Shown here: one piece after another, positions 1-7,992 of the stretch
How positions within the stretch are numbered: position 1 is the stretch's first letter
Layout: each line of letters opens with the position of its first letter
Assembly (NCBI RefSeq): GCF_900107165.1
Contig: NZ_FNOY01000019.1
Span: 1-50,896 of the forward strand
Length of the DNA stretch: 50,896 nucleotides
Direction: 5' to 3'
Source of the DNA: Nitrosomonas halophila
GTDB taxonomy: Bacteria; Pseudomonadota; Gammaproteobacteria; Burkholderiales; Nitrosomonadaceae
Translations under genes and position numbers: made by a program
The notes under the pieces: model-generated
Seen by the model: the letters and a program-made list of their open reading frames with translations, nothing else
Told to the model about the DNA's origin: nothing
The model's database searches: none

Positions 1-723
1 ATAGATCCGGTGTGCCTGAATGATTCCAGCAGGATTTTGTTTTGCTTGAGTACGGCTGCGCTTGCTTTGCTGCGCGTGGCGCAGCTTTTGTTTCAGTTGA
101 CGCAGGTTGTGGCGATACTGACGCCAGTCGCTGAACTGCTGGCTTTCGCTCCATTGTGCAGTCAGCGTGATCGCTTTACGCATGGCATCCCATAGCAGGC
201 TAATGTCGGTGGGAAAATGAACGTTGGTTTCAACGACAAAGGAGTCGCACCGCCCACGCAGGACTGCGCCGCCCTTTTTTATGAGTGCATGCCCTCCTTC
301 AACAATGAGCTGATTCAGCTTGTCCAGTAATTCCGGGGTGAGCAGCCCAACGTTATCCACCAGAGTTTGGTAGGCATATGCCTTCTCATCATATAGGCTA
401 TGCCCGAGCATTTGGCGTAGCGTTCGATGCTGATTGACTAGTTCGTAAAGGCGGTCGTAGTCGATATTCAGGTCCAGGCGTAACACGCCACAGACCAGGA
501 TGTTCCATAGCGTCATGCCAGGACGGCCATTGCGCTTGTTCACTTCGGGTGCAATGTCACTTTCCAGCAGGGCAAAAACTGCTTCGCGCAACGGTACGTT
601 TATGTACAGGTGTTGCAACCCGCGCAGTATCTTCGGTATGTCGTCTCGGGATCGCAAATCAAATTTGATTTCCGATATGTCGATTTCACCTAATTTCATC
701 TGGGCATTTTGAACTATGCGCAT
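1..723 (-). mobile_element. IS transposase, N-terminal part (runs off the window edge)
   Basis: The minus strand is open without a stop from an ATG at 723 to the window edge, 241 codons. The protein starts MRIVQNAQMKLGEIDIS and continues with FDLRSRDDIPKILRGLQ, then NGRPGMTLWNILVCGVLRLD near residues 65-85, then DSFVVETNVHFPTD near residues 160-175. This layout of an InsH-like N-terminal domain followed by an Asp before VVETNxHxPTD is typical of DDE transposases of the ISNCY/IS1182/IS5-like groups, where that Asp is the first catalytic residue. The other catalytic residues lie outside the window, so integrity cannot be judged. The element's outer end probably lies in 724-930, near GGTTTTCGGGCAGACACT at about 909-926, but the partner repeat is outside the window. 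The family assignment is from memory of motif style. That it is a transposase is fairly certain. Confidence 0.82.
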
Positions 724-935
724 GAGGCACTCGATTCGAATGAAGTGGGTTTCTGGAAGCAGGTATTTTCTCAAACTATAGTCGAAGTTTGAGGTTTTTA
801 TGGCTCAAAATCTACTAAAACGGGCTATTTATGGCAGTTTTGGCCAGAATTCCGCTGATCTTCTTTACCAAAATAATATGCAACATGTTGTTTTATAATT
901 AGATAATGGGTTTTCGGGCAGACACTATTTAATAC

Positions 936-971
936 CTATCGATCGCGCTCAACCGGGGATGCCGGAATCAT
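936..971 (-). pseudogene. Possible stub of mrpD cut off by the IS element
   Basis: An ATG at 971-969 overlaps the mrpC stop codon (ATGA), the usual coupling between Mrp genes. The frame encodes only MIPASPVERDR before a TAG at 938-936, right where the IS-related sequence seems to begin. In other Mrp operons the gene after mrpC is mrpD, a large proton-pumping subunit with a short, often hydrophobic N-terminus. I infer that these eleven codons are what is left of its start. The peptide is too short to identify by sequence, so this rests on position and overlap alone. Confidence 0.3.
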
Positions 972-1273
972 TCTCGTTCTTCGGGAAGCGTGGTGTGGCC
1001 GGTGAGCGCATGGATCCGCATGACGATTGCCAAGCCCAATGCCGTTGCGGCGATGTCCACAACGATACCAGTAATTACCATGGCATGCGGCACCGGATCA
1101 ATCAGGTTGTCGGCCAGCCGGCGTGTCAATCCCCCCAGTACTAGGAAGATCCCTCCGCCCAGGACATTGATCGCGAGTAACTTGCGCAAGAGATGCGTCT
1201 GGGTGATCAAGGCGTACAATCCGAGTGCAAACAGGCCCAGTCCGGTCAATCCATACAATAGTGCGGTCACCAT
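968..1273 (-). CDS. mrpC: Mrp-type cation/proton antiporter subunit C (MnhC/NuoK-like)
   Basis: A 101-residue, very hydrophobic protein with three predicted membrane helices (about residues 2-22, 28-48 and 64-90). It belongs to the MnhC/NuoK family, recognised by HLLRKLLAINVLGGGIFLVLG and by a third helix starting near HAMVITGIVVDIAATALGLA. MrpC is a small structural subunit of the Mrp complex in the cytoplasmic membrane, which exchanges Na+ or other cations for protons and is related to complex I. The ATG at 1273 overlaps the mrpB stop by one base (TAATG), so translation is probably coupled. It is slightly shorter than the usual 110-120 residues. It is the last intact Mrp gene before the IS element. 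Confidence 0.85.
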   Translation of the reverse strand: MVTALLYGLTGLGLFALGLYALITQTHLLRKLLAINVLGGGIFLVLGGLTRRLADNLIDPVPHAMVITGIVVDIAATALGLAIVMRIHALTGHTTLPEERE

Positions 1274-1941
1274 TAGTGCGGCGCCGTTCTGCCCAGCAGA
1301 AACAGCGTGAAGAGCGTGATGCCAATCGAAAGCGTGGCGAAGGTTTCGATGAATTGTATCAGCATATGCGCCTGATCATGGGGGTAGGAGAAGAAATGCA
1401 TGCCATGGACCCAGCCATTGGCTGCGGCCAGTAGAAAGGCAATGAGCCCGGCGGCCATGATTGCGCGCAGGTAGCATTGCGTGGCATCGATAGGCAGGCG
1501 CCAACCTGTCAGATTGAGCAGCACTCCGAGCGCTGCCAGCAAGGCGCCTGCCTGGAAAGCGCCGCCAGGGGCATGGGCCCCGGCCCAGAGTAGATAGCCG
1601 ACTGTCAGCATGATCAATGGTGTGAGCAAACGCGTCAGGCTATCCAGTACCGCCACGGGTGTGACCGGCGGCATCTCCTGTATGGGCGCAAGCGACCAGG
1701 TGCCAACCAGCGCCAGCAATAGCACCGCCATTTCCAATAGCGTGTCATAGCCGCGGAAATTGAGCAGCACGGCAGTAACGGGGTGCGATACCCCGCTTTT
1801 TGTCATGTTGTCGGCGACGGTCAGCGCCAGTTCCGGTGAGGCTGGTGGCAGCGATACGATGGTAAATGCGAGGCCAACGGCCATGCCAGCCACCAGGAAC
1901 GCAGCCAGCAGACGGACGGCATGCCAGATGAAGCGTGTCAT
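1273..1941 (-). CDS. mrpB: Mrp-type cation/proton antiporter subunit B (MnhB domain)
   Basis: A 222-residue membrane protein with about six helices. The N-terminal part contains VTAVLLNFRGYDTLLEMAVLL, the hallmark of the MbhE/DUF4040-to-MnhB junction. The C-terminal MnhB domain contains AHAPGGAFQAGALLA. It is a membrane subunit of the Mrp antiporter. I chose the ATG at 1941 (MTRFIWHAVRLLAAF); the frame stays open to a TTG at 1962, only 19 bases past the xfp stop. There is no strong ribosome binding site, so it may depend on readthrough from xfp. The gene follows xfp rather than its natural partner, the DUF4040 gene at 5750-6067, which is unusual for a Mrp operon. Confidence 0.85.
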   Translation of the reverse strand: MTRFIWHAVRLLAAFLVAGMAVGLAFTIVSLPPASPELALTVADNMTKSGVSHPVTAVLLNFRGYDTLLEMAVLLLALVGTWSLAPIQEMPPVTPVAVLDSLTRLLTPLIMLTVGYLLWAGAHAPGGAFQAGALLAALGVLLNLTGWRLPIDATQCYLRAIMAAGLIAFLLAAANGWVHGMHFFSYPHDQAHMLIQFIETFATLSIGITLFTLFLLGRTAPH

Positions 1942-1980
1942 GATATTGGGTTCACGATGCAATGCAACTGGGGGATGGCT

Positions 1981-4353
1981 TCAGGATGCTGCCCATTTCC
2001 AGTTTTTGATTTCCGGCATATCTTCACCGTGACGATTGATGTATTCACGGTGCTCGACCAGTTTGTCGCGCATGATTTGCCGGAGATAAGCCGCTTTGTA
2101 GCCCAGTTGCGGAACGCGGTCGATGACGTCGTCGACCAGGTGGAAACGGTCCAGATCGTTGCGCACCGCCATATCGAACGGTGTGGTGGTGGTGCCTTCT
2201 TCCTTATAGCCGCGCACATGCAGGTTGCGGTGGTTGGTGCGGCGGTAGGTCAAGCGATGGATCAGCCAGGGATAACCGTGGTAAGCGAATATGATCGGCT
2301 TGTCGGTAGTGAAGAGCGTATCGAATTCCTTGTCGGACAGGCCCTGTGGATGCTCTCGCTCATGCTGCAGGGTCATCAGATCGACCACGTTGATGACACG
2401 CACTTTGAGTGCTGGCATATGCTCGCGCAGAATCTGGACCGCCGCCAGAGCTTCGATCGTGGGCACATCGCCAGCGCAGGCGATGACGACATCCGGTTCG
2501 CCGGTCTGATCATTGCTGGCCCAGCCCCATACGCTGATCCCAGCCGTGCAGTGTTTGATCGCGGCATCCATATCCAGCCATTGCAGTTGGGGTTGCTTTC
2601 CGGCCACGATGACATTGACGAAATCGTGGCTGCGCAGGCATTTGTCGGTGATGTACAGCAGGCAATTGGCATCGGGTGGCAGATATACGCGAATGGTATC
2701 GGCCTTTTTGTTGATGACATGGTCAATAAAACCCGGATCCTGGTGCGAGAAGCCGTTGTGATCCTGTCGCCAGACATGGGAGGTTAGCAGGTAGTTGAGT
2801 GAAGCGATCGGTCTGCGCCACGGGATCTCCTTGCTGACTTTGAGCCATTTGGCATGCTGGTTGAACATCGAATCAACGATGTGAATGAAGGCTTCGTAAC
2901 AGGAAAACAGGCCATGCCGTCCGGTCAGCAGATAACCTTCCAGCCAACCCTGGCAAGTGTGCTCGCTCAGGATTTCCATCACCCGGCCGTCCGGTGCCAG
3001 ATTCTCATCTTCGGGCAGAGTTTCCGCGAGCCAGGTCTTGGGTGTGACTTCGTATAAGTCTCCCAGCCGATTGGAGGCTGTTTCATCTGGCCCGAAGACC
3101 CGGAAATTACGGGCTTCCAGATTCAAGCGCATGATGTCGCGCATGAATCCCCCCATAATGCGGGTCGATTCGGCCACGGCTTGCCCGGGTTGCGTGACAC
3201 TGACCGCGTATTCGCGAAAATCCGGCATGCGTAGCTGTTTCAGGAGTAACCCGCCATTGGCATGCGGATTGGCGCCCATGCGCCGATTGCCGGATGGTGC
3301 GAGTGCCTGTAATGCCTCGACCAGTTTTCCTTGCGCATCAAAGAGTTCTTCCGGCCGATAGCTTTTGAGCCAGGCTTCGAGTTGCTGAATGCGTTCCGGT
3401 TTTTTTGCCAGGTCCGAAAGCGGTACCTGGTGGGAACGCCAGCTGCCTTCCGTCTTGAGGCCGTCGACTTCTTTGGGGCCGGTCCAGCCTTTGGGTGTGC
3501 GCAGGATGATCATCGGCCAGCGTGGCCGCTGTGTGACGCCATTGAGACGGGCCTGTGTCTGGATGGATTGGATTTCCGAGAGCACTAGATCCAGCGTGCT
3601 GGCCATGAGCTGGTGCATCTCGGGCGGGTCTTCTCCCTCGACGAAATAAGGTTGGTAGCCATAACCATGAAACAGCTGCTGCAATTCATCGCGGCTGATG
3701 CGTGCCAGAATGGTGGGGTTGGCAATTTTATAGCCGTTTAAATGCAGGATGGGCAGTACCACACCATCGTTGGCCGGGTTGAGAAATTTGTTGGAGTGCC
3801 AGGCTGTTGCCAGCGGACCGGTTTCGGCTTCGCCATCGCCGACGACGCAGGCAGCGATCAAATCCGGATTATCGAATACCGCGCCGTACGCGTGGGATAA
3901 CGCATAGCCGAGCTCGCCGCCTTCATGAATCGATCCGGGAATCTCCGGCGTGGCATGACTGCCGATGCCGCCCGGGAACGAGAACTGGCGGAACAGATGT
4001 TTCATGCCCCGGACATCCTGGGAAATGTCTGGATAGAGTTCGGAATAGGCGCCTTCAAGATAAGTATTGGCGGCAAGTGCGGGGCCGCCGTGTCCAGGGC
4101 CGGCGACATAGAGCATGTTCAGGTCGTCGCGCTTGATGATGCGGTTAAGGTGCGCATAAATGAAATTCAGTCCCGGGGTTGTACCCCAGTGCCCCAGTAA
4201 TCGGGGTTTGATATGTTGTGCAGTGAGCGGTGTTTGCAATAACGGGTTGTCCAGCAGATAAATCTGGCCAACCGAGAGATAATTGGCTGCGCGCCAATAA
4301 GCATCGATTTTTTGCAGTTTATCGTCGGTCAGGGCTTGCGGATTCTGAGTCAT
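1981..4353 (-). CDS. xfp: Xylulose-5-phosphate/fructose-6-phosphate phosphoketolase
   Basis: A full-length (790-residue) thiamine-diphosphate phosphoketolase. It splits xylulose 5-phosphate (and often fructose 6-phosphate) with phosphate into acetyl phosphate and a triose or tetrose phosphate. Visible motifs are [13 protein letters not shown] (about residues 52-64), AGPGHGGPA (84-92), the ThDP/metal motif GDGEAETGP (172-180), and [17 protein letters not shown] in the C-terminal transketolase-like domain. The ATG at 4353 follows a GAGG ribosome binding site at good spacing. ackA lies just upstream, so the pair converts sugar phosphates to acetate with one ATP formed. A perfect 20-base inverted repeat sits in the leader between the two genes. 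The enzyme is cytoplasmic. Confidence 0.97.
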   Translation of the reverse strand: MTQNPQALTDDKLQKIDAYWRAANYLSVGQIYLLDNPLLQTPLTAQHIKPRLLGHWGTTPGLNFIYAHLNRIIKRDDLNMLYVAGPGHGGPALAANTYLEGAYSELYPDISQDVRGMKHLFRQFSFPGGIGSHATPEIPGSIHEGGELGYALSHAYGAVFDNPDLIAACVVGDGEAETGPLATAWHSNKFLNPANDGVVLPILHLNGYKIANPTILARISRDELQQLFHGYGYQPYFVEGEDPPEMHQLMASTLDLVLSEIQSIQTQARLNGVTQRPRWPMIILRTPKGWTGPKEVDGLKTEGSWRSHQVPLSDLAKKPERIQQLEAWLKSYRPEELFDAQGKLVEALQALAPSGNRRMGANPHANGGLLLKQLRMPDFREYAVSVTQPGQAVAESTRIMGGFMRDIMRLNLEARNFRVFGPDETASNRLGDLYEVTPKTWLAETLPEDENLAPDGRVMEILSEHTCQGWLEGYLLTGRHGLFSCYEAFIHIVDSMFNQHAKWLKVSKEIPWRRPIASLNYLLTSHVWRQDHNGFSHQDPGFIDHVINKKADTIRVYLPPDANCLLYITDKCLRSHDFVNVIVAGKQPQLQWLDMDAAIKHCTAGISVWGWASNDQTGEPDVVIACAGDVPTIEALAAVQILREHMPALKVRVINVVDLMTLQHEREHPQGLSDKEFDTLFTTDKPIIFAYHGYPWLIHRLTYRRTNHRNLHVRGYKEEGTTTTPFDMAVRNDLDRFHLVDDVIDRVPQLGYKAAYLRQIMRDKLVEHREYINRHGEDMPEIKNWKWAAS

Positions 4354-4371
4354 ATTGCGTTACCTCGCTTA

Positions 4372-4421
4372 AGGGCTCGTTAATGAATAACTTGGGCATA
4401 CGTTATTCATTAACGAGCCCT
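4372..4421 (-). promoter_or_regulatory. Perfect 20-bp inverted repeat between ackA and xfp
   Basis: The arms 4372-4391 and 4402-4421 are exact reverse complements (AGGGCTCGTTAATGAATAAC and its complement) around a 10-base loop. The RNA hairpin would lie 26 bases after the ackA stop and shortly before the xfp ribosome binding site. No T-run follows it on either strand, so it is a poor classical terminator. It could be an attenuator, an mRNA-processing or stability hairpin, or a fused pair of transposon ends. The structure is seen directly; its role is unknown. Confidence 0.75.
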
Positions 4422-4447
4422 AAGTCAAATTGCCAAATCGCCTTGGT

Positions 4448-5620
4448 TCATGCAGTGATGCATTGCAGCGTGTGGCGGGCGATGATAATTTCCTCATCGG
4501 TGGGCAGAACCAGAACACTGACCCGGCTGTCATCGGCGCTGATGCGTGCCGCATTGGCCTGATTGGCGGACGCGTTAAGTTCGATGCCCAGCCATTTGAG
4601 GCGAGTGCATATCTGTGTGCGAATCGCGGCTGCGTGTTCACCGATTCCGGCCGTGAAGACCAGGCCATCGATCCCTTCCAAGGTGGCGGCCATCGCACCG
4701 ATGTGACGGCAAATTTGCCATACGAAAAGATCAACAGCTTGCTTGGCGAGAGGGTGGTCGCTTGCCAGCAGGGTGCGCATGTCTGCGCTGATGCCGGAAA
4801 CACCCAGTAGGCCGGCGCGCCGGTGTAATAGCTCGGTCAAATGATCATGATTCATTTGTTGCTCGCGCATCAGGTAAAGCAGGACAGCCGGGTCAAGGTT
4901 GCCGCAACGCGTTCCCATGGGTAAACCTTCCAGCGGCGTGAAGCCCATCGTCGTGGCAAGACTTTTGCGCCCTTTCAGCGCACATAAACTGGCGCCATTG
5001 CCAAGATGCGCGACCACGATACGGTTTTCTGCCTGCTTCCCCATGTGGTCAGGCAATATCTGGGCGATGTATTCATAGGAAAGACCGTGAAAACCATAAC
5101 GCTTAATTCCGTTGTCTGTCAAATGACGCGGCAAGGCATAGATTTGTTCAACATCCGGCATGGTGTGATGAAATGCAGTGTCGAAACAGGCTATTTGCCG
5201 CATGGCTGGCCGTAGCTGCTGGAGCGTCCTGATTCCTGCCAGACTGTCGGGTTGATGGAGGGGGGCGAGCGGAACTAGCTGAAACAATTGCTCCAGGATG
5301 GGTTCATCAATAATGATTGGTTGGCTGAACTGCGATCCTCCATGCACGATACGGTGACCCACTGCCGAGGGTTGCCGATTGCCTGCCTGCGTTTGCAGCC
5401 ATCGTAAAAGCAATTCTATGGCATTTTCATGACAGGCAATATCGGCGGATTGTTGCCAGAGTGTTTCACCAAGGTCATTTCTGACCTCGAACCGGGAGGC
5501 GGTGCCACGGATTTCGATTTTTCCCTGGTAGAGCTTTGATAGATTGCTGTGCTTTGCCTGATACAGTCCGAATTTGACGCTGGATGACCCAGCGTTGAGG
5601 ACAAGTATGGTTTCGTTCAC
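4448..5620 (-). CDS. ackA: Acetate kinase
   Basis: About 390 residues, the normal length for the family. The enzyme converts acetyl phosphate plus ADP to acetate plus ATP, or the reverse. The N-terminal ETILVLNAGSSSVKFGLY is the first family signature. VAHLGNGASLCALKG and FTAGIGEHAAAIR mark the nucleotide-binding parts of the ASKHA fold. I chose the GTG at 5620 because AAGGTGG lies about five bases before it; the frame is open to a TTG at 5635. With xfp next downstream it completes a phosphoketolase-to-acetate route. Both genes are inserted between two subunit genes of a Mrp antiporter cluster. About 130 bases separate it from the DUF4040 gene, so it may have its own promoter. Confidence 0.96.
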   Translation of the reverse strand: MNETILVLNAGSSSVKFGLYQAKHSNLSKLYQGKIEIRGTASRFEVRNDLGETLWQQSADIACHENAIELLLRWLQTQAGNRQPSAVGHRIVHGGSQFSQPIIIDEPILEQLFQLVPLAPLHQPDSLAGIRTLQQLRPAMRQIACFDTAFHHTMPDVEQIYALPRHLTDNGIKRYGFHGLSYEYIAQILPDHMGKQAENRIVVAHLGNGASLCALKGRKSLATTMGFTPLEGLPMGTRCGNLDPAVLLYLMREQQMNHDHLTELLHRRAGLLGVSGISADMRTLLASDHPLAKQAVDLFVWQICRHIGAMAATLEGIDGLVFTAGIGEHAAAIRTQICTRLKWLGIELNASANQANAARISADDSRVSVLVLPTDEEIIIARHTLQCITA

Positions 5621-5749
5621 GTATGCCACCTTCAAATAACGATCTCGTCGGTTTTTATGTCTCTGAACAGTTTTGTTAAATCGCCAAATTTTGGCTGGAC
5701 AGTCTCCTAGCCTGAAAGCTGTGCAATCCGGTGCCTCCTGCGATTGCTG

Positions 5750-6067
5750 TCAATGTGGTGTGCGTGTTTGATCCTGGCCGCTTTGTGACGATTCGTCTGC
5801 GGCTTGATTGTCATCGGAACGTTCCAATCGTGCCCAGGCGGAGAGCAGCAATGCGCCAGTCAGCCCGGCACCAATGGCAATTTCCGCCAGCGCGATATCG
5901 GGTGCGTCCAAACGTATCCAGACCAGTGCCAGTAGCAAACCAAAAGCGATGTATAAGACAATCGCACGAAACAAATTACGGCCGAACAAGGCAAATCCAG
6001 CGGTCAATAGTAATAGCAACGCAAGCAGAACATCGAATGCGAGCGTAAGCGCTGTCAGCGTTTCCAT
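5750..6067 (-). CDS. DUF4040 subunit of the Mrp-type antiporter (MrpA C-terminal / MbhD-like)
   Basis: A 105-residue protein starting METLTALTLAFDVLLALLL, with three predicted helices. It contains FRAIVLYIAFGLLLALVWIR and LDAPDIALAEIAIGAGLTGALLL, the conserved DUF4040 core found in the C-terminal extension of MrpA and in MbhD. In two-part Mrp operons this domain is a separate gene directly before mrpB. The ATG at 6067 overlaps the 3' end of mrpG. The frame is open further upstream inside mrpG, but that part is not membrane-like. The C-terminal tail is hydrophilic. It is now about 3.8 kb from mrpB because ackA and xfp lie between them. Confidence 0.82.
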   Translation of the reverse strand: METLTALTLAFDVLLALLLLLTAGFALFGRNLFRAIVLYIAFGLLLALVWIRLDAPDIALAEIAIGAGLTGALLLSAWARLERSDDNQAADESSQSGQDQTRTPH

Positions 6068-6354
6068 GGCAATATCTTCTTTCGGCGCGCGGTGCGGGCA
6101 ATCAGATGACAGGCCGCGGCGGATGCGAGCAATACCAGCAACCATATCATCAAAAGTTTGCCCACGATAGCCCAGTTGTCCGCTTGGATGACAAGCCCCG
6201 CGACTATGAGACCCAATCCTAAATTATCCGCCTTGGTTAGCGCGTGCAGACGGGTGAAGATATCTGGAAAGCGCAGCAGTCCGACCGTGCCGGCGAGAAA
6301 GAAAAAAGCCCCTGCCATGAGCAGCAGGATGGTCAGGCTGTCAGCTGGATTCAT
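6055..6354 (-). CDS. mrpG: Mrp-type antiporter subunit G (MnhG)
   Basis: A 99-residue protein with three predicted helices. LLRFPDIFTRLHALTKADNLG (about residues 26-46) is the conserved MnhG/PhaG signature. The other helices lie near residues 6-25, 47-64 and 66-88, and the tail is basic (RTARRKKILPWKR). MrpG is a small membrane subunit needed for assembly of the Mrp complex. Its start overlaps the end of mrpF by 14 bases, and its 3' end overlaps the DUF4040 gene by 13 bases, so the genes are tightly coupled. Confidence 0.9.
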   Translation of the reverse strand: MNPADSLTILLLMAGAFFFLAGTVGLLRFPDIFTRLHALTKADNLGLGLIVAGLVIQADNWAIVGKLLMIWLLVLLASAAACHLIARTARRKKILPWKR

Positions 6355-6622
6355 CTTCTGACTCGGAAATCGTCTGCCAGGCCCGGTGTACGAAAGCTAC
6401 GACCGTCACCGTTGCCAGCAGCGCGAGCAACAGTGCGGCATCACGAAATGCGGGCTGTTCAGCCAACTGTGCGAGGATCAGTAAAATGGCGACTGCAGTG
6501 GTGCCGAATAATTGTGCTGCCAACATCCGGTCAGCGGCAGTCGGTCCGCGCAGGATCCGCCACATGCCGGCCATTAATGTCAGAAACAGGAAACAAGTGA
6601 TCATTAGATAAATCAAAGTCAT
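6341..6622 (-). CDS. mrpF: Mrp-type antiporter subunit F (MnhF)
   Basis: A 93-residue, three-helix protein of the MnhF/PhaF family. The signature is WRILRGPTAADRMLAAQLFGT (about residues 21-41), followed by helices near 42-58 and 62-80. MrpF is a small subunit of the cation/proton antiporter in the inner membrane. Its ATG at 6622 overlaps the stop of the preceding 55-codon ORF (ATGA), and its 3' end overlaps mrpG. Confidence 0.9.
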   Translation of the reverse strand: MTLIYLMITCFLFLTLMAGMWRILRGPTAADRMLAAQLFGTTAVAILLILAQLAEQPAFRDAALLLALLATVTVVAFVHRAWQTISESEDESS

Positions 6623-6786
6623 GGGCGTTGTTCCATATATTCCGTCGTTGCTGACGCATCATTCGGCGGCGATCCAAGGCGTGTGGATTCTGCAGTCATG
6701 CTGGATTGCTGAGCGATAACGGATTGCAGGTGTTTCCACTCGTAACCTCGTGCTGGTGTGCTGTGGGTCTGACCGATGATAGCCAT
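6619..6786 (-). CDS. Small overlapping ORF between mrpE and mrpF, function unknown
   Basis: This 55-codon frame (MAIIGQTHSTPARGYEWKHL...) exactly fills the space between mrpE and mrpF. Its ATG overlaps the mrpE stop and its TGA overlaps the mrpF ATG, giving an ATGA junction at each end. The product is hydrophilic, has no membrane helix, and is rich in Ser, Thr and Gln. I recognise no family. The double overlap suggests coupled translation, either of a real small protein or of a frame kept only to carry ribosomes from mrpE to mrpF. A chance open frame cannot be excluded at this length. Confidence 0.45.
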   Translation of the reverse strand: MAIIGQTHSTPARGYEWKHLQSVIAQQSSMTAESTRLGSPPNDASATTEYMEQRP

Positions 6787-7289
6787 CATGAACCGTCCTG
6801 GCGGCTGGCTGTGCCTGGGATTGCATGCAGGCAAACGCCCGAGAGCTGCGCCACACGCTGCTCCAGTTGAGTGAGCTCACGCCAGTAATTGCTGCGGCCA
6901 TCGAGTACATGTACAAACAAATCCGATCCCTCCAGTTCAGCTGCCAGCGTGCCGGGTAACAAACTGACAACATTGGCCATGAAGATTCTCGGAAAGCCTT
7001 CGGGCAGACGCAGCGGGTACCTTACCAGAGCTGGATCGATGTGCAAACCGGGGCGCAATGCCCGCCAAGCCACATCCACACAGCTGATCAGGGAGCGCTC
7101 GATAAAAAATGGAATGAACCGTAGTAAGCCCATCAATGGCCAGGTGCGTGCAGGTATCAAGCGGCGGCTGATTTCCGTGGCCGCCATGACCAAGATGCCG
7201 CCCAGCCACCAAGCATCGAAATTACCTTCCGTGAGCGCCCACCACAAAAGCGCGAACACGCTGCCGCGCAAAACCAGGCTGAGTATCAT
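6786..7289 (-). CDS. mrpE: Mrp-type antiporter subunit E (MnhE)
   Basis: A 167-residue MnhE-family protein and the first gene of the Mrp cluster. Two N-terminal helices (about residues 2-19 and 26-42) are followed by ARTWPLMGLLRFIPFFIERSL, then a cytoplasmic part with MANVVSLLPGTLAAEL, the conserved MnhE motif (SLLPGT), and VHVLDG. It is a membrane subunit of the Mrp complex. The ATG at 7289 follows GGAAGA. The 700 bases upstream contain no gene, so the operon promoter should lie there, although I could not assign a clear one. Confidence 0.9.
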   Translation of the reverse strand: MILSLVLRGSVFALLWWALTEGNFDAWWLGGILVMAATEISRRLIPARTWPLMGLLRFIPFFIERSLISCVDVAWRALRPGLHIDPALVRYPLRLPEGFPRIFMANVVSLLPGTLAAELEGSDLFVHVLDGRSNYWRELTQLEQRVAQLSGVCLHAIPGTASRQDGS

Positions 7290-7590
7290 GCTTGATCTTC
7301 CAAAGTGAGCCGTTATTGTAGAACCTAATCCTGGGATAGGCGAATGTTATGCGCAGAATCGCTTGCTTCCGGCCATTTGCGCCAGGGCTTATTCAGTATA
7401 AACGCTTGGGCAATGACTGCTTTTGCACTTGCATGACAGGGTGTGGCCGGGTGTTTCCATGATCTTGAGAAACTGCAAGTAGGCGGGCCTATACAGGTGA
7501 CAGCCAGTGAGGCCTGCTGAAAAAGTCGGTGGATAGGCGCATTGTTTGAGCAATGGTGCCTACGGGTATGGGGATAAACTATTCAGCTAG
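7290..7590. other. Intergenic region upstream of mrpE
   Basis: No coding sequence is supported here. GAGGCCTGCTGAAAAAGTC at about 7509-7527 resembles the outer end of some DDE insertion sequences. An imperfect hairpin follows at about 7532-7562 (TAGGCGCATTG...CAATGGTGCCTA). Both look like transposon debris beside the MITE. The mrpE promoter must lie on the minus strand in this stretch, but I see no convincing -35/-10 pair. Confidence 0.4.
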
Positions 7591-7743
7591 GAGGCTGTCC
7601 GAGAGCGATCGTAGCGAGGGCGAAGCTGGCTGAGTGGGATTTTTCGATCATTTGAGGCGAATAGTTGTTCTATTCAACGAAAAGGATCGAAAAATCCAGC
7701 CTGGCAGGCTCGTCCGCAGTAGATCAGTCTCTCGGACAGCTTC
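7591..7743 (+). mobile_element. MITE copy 1 (about 153 bp, non-autonomous)
   Basis: The sequence is bounded by terminal inverted repeats: GAGGCTGTCCGAGA at the left, and CTCGGACAGCTTC at the right as the near-complement. Inside, 7637-7649 and 7685-7697 form a perfect 13-base inverted repeat (GGATTTTTCGATC). The whole element could fold into a long hairpin. It has no transposase gene. A second copy lies inverted at 23524-23681. The left flank is CTAG and the right flank CAAG, a decayed match to the 4-base target duplication of IS5-type elements. Confidence 0.8.
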
Positions 7744-7992
7744 CAAGCGCATGCCGCGATTCAGGGTCATGCGGCTTTATTTTTTTCTGGTCTGGTGTTT
7801 TCATTCAAACAATTGGATTGATCCCGCGAGATCACGTAGTAGAATGGAAACATTCCGGAAAAAAGAGGCCACTCTAAAACCAAATTTTTGTTTTCGTGCT
7901 TTATTGCAATGATCCCGCTTGGTTTGAATTTTTAGAGAAAGCCAGAGATTTCTGGAAAGCCTGTTGGTTCTTTTTCATAAGGAGGTTTGAAA

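Noticed and set aside
1921..2787. A 288-codon plus-strand open frame opposite xfp
   Set aside because: It is fully antisense to a clear, full-length phosphoketolase and its translation shows no family motif. It is a shadow of the GC-rich coding strand.
7665..7912. Short plus-strand ORFs across MITE copy 1 (70-92 codons)
   Set aside because: They begin inside the MITE and run into low-complexity sequence. No ribosome binding site or recognisable domain is present.
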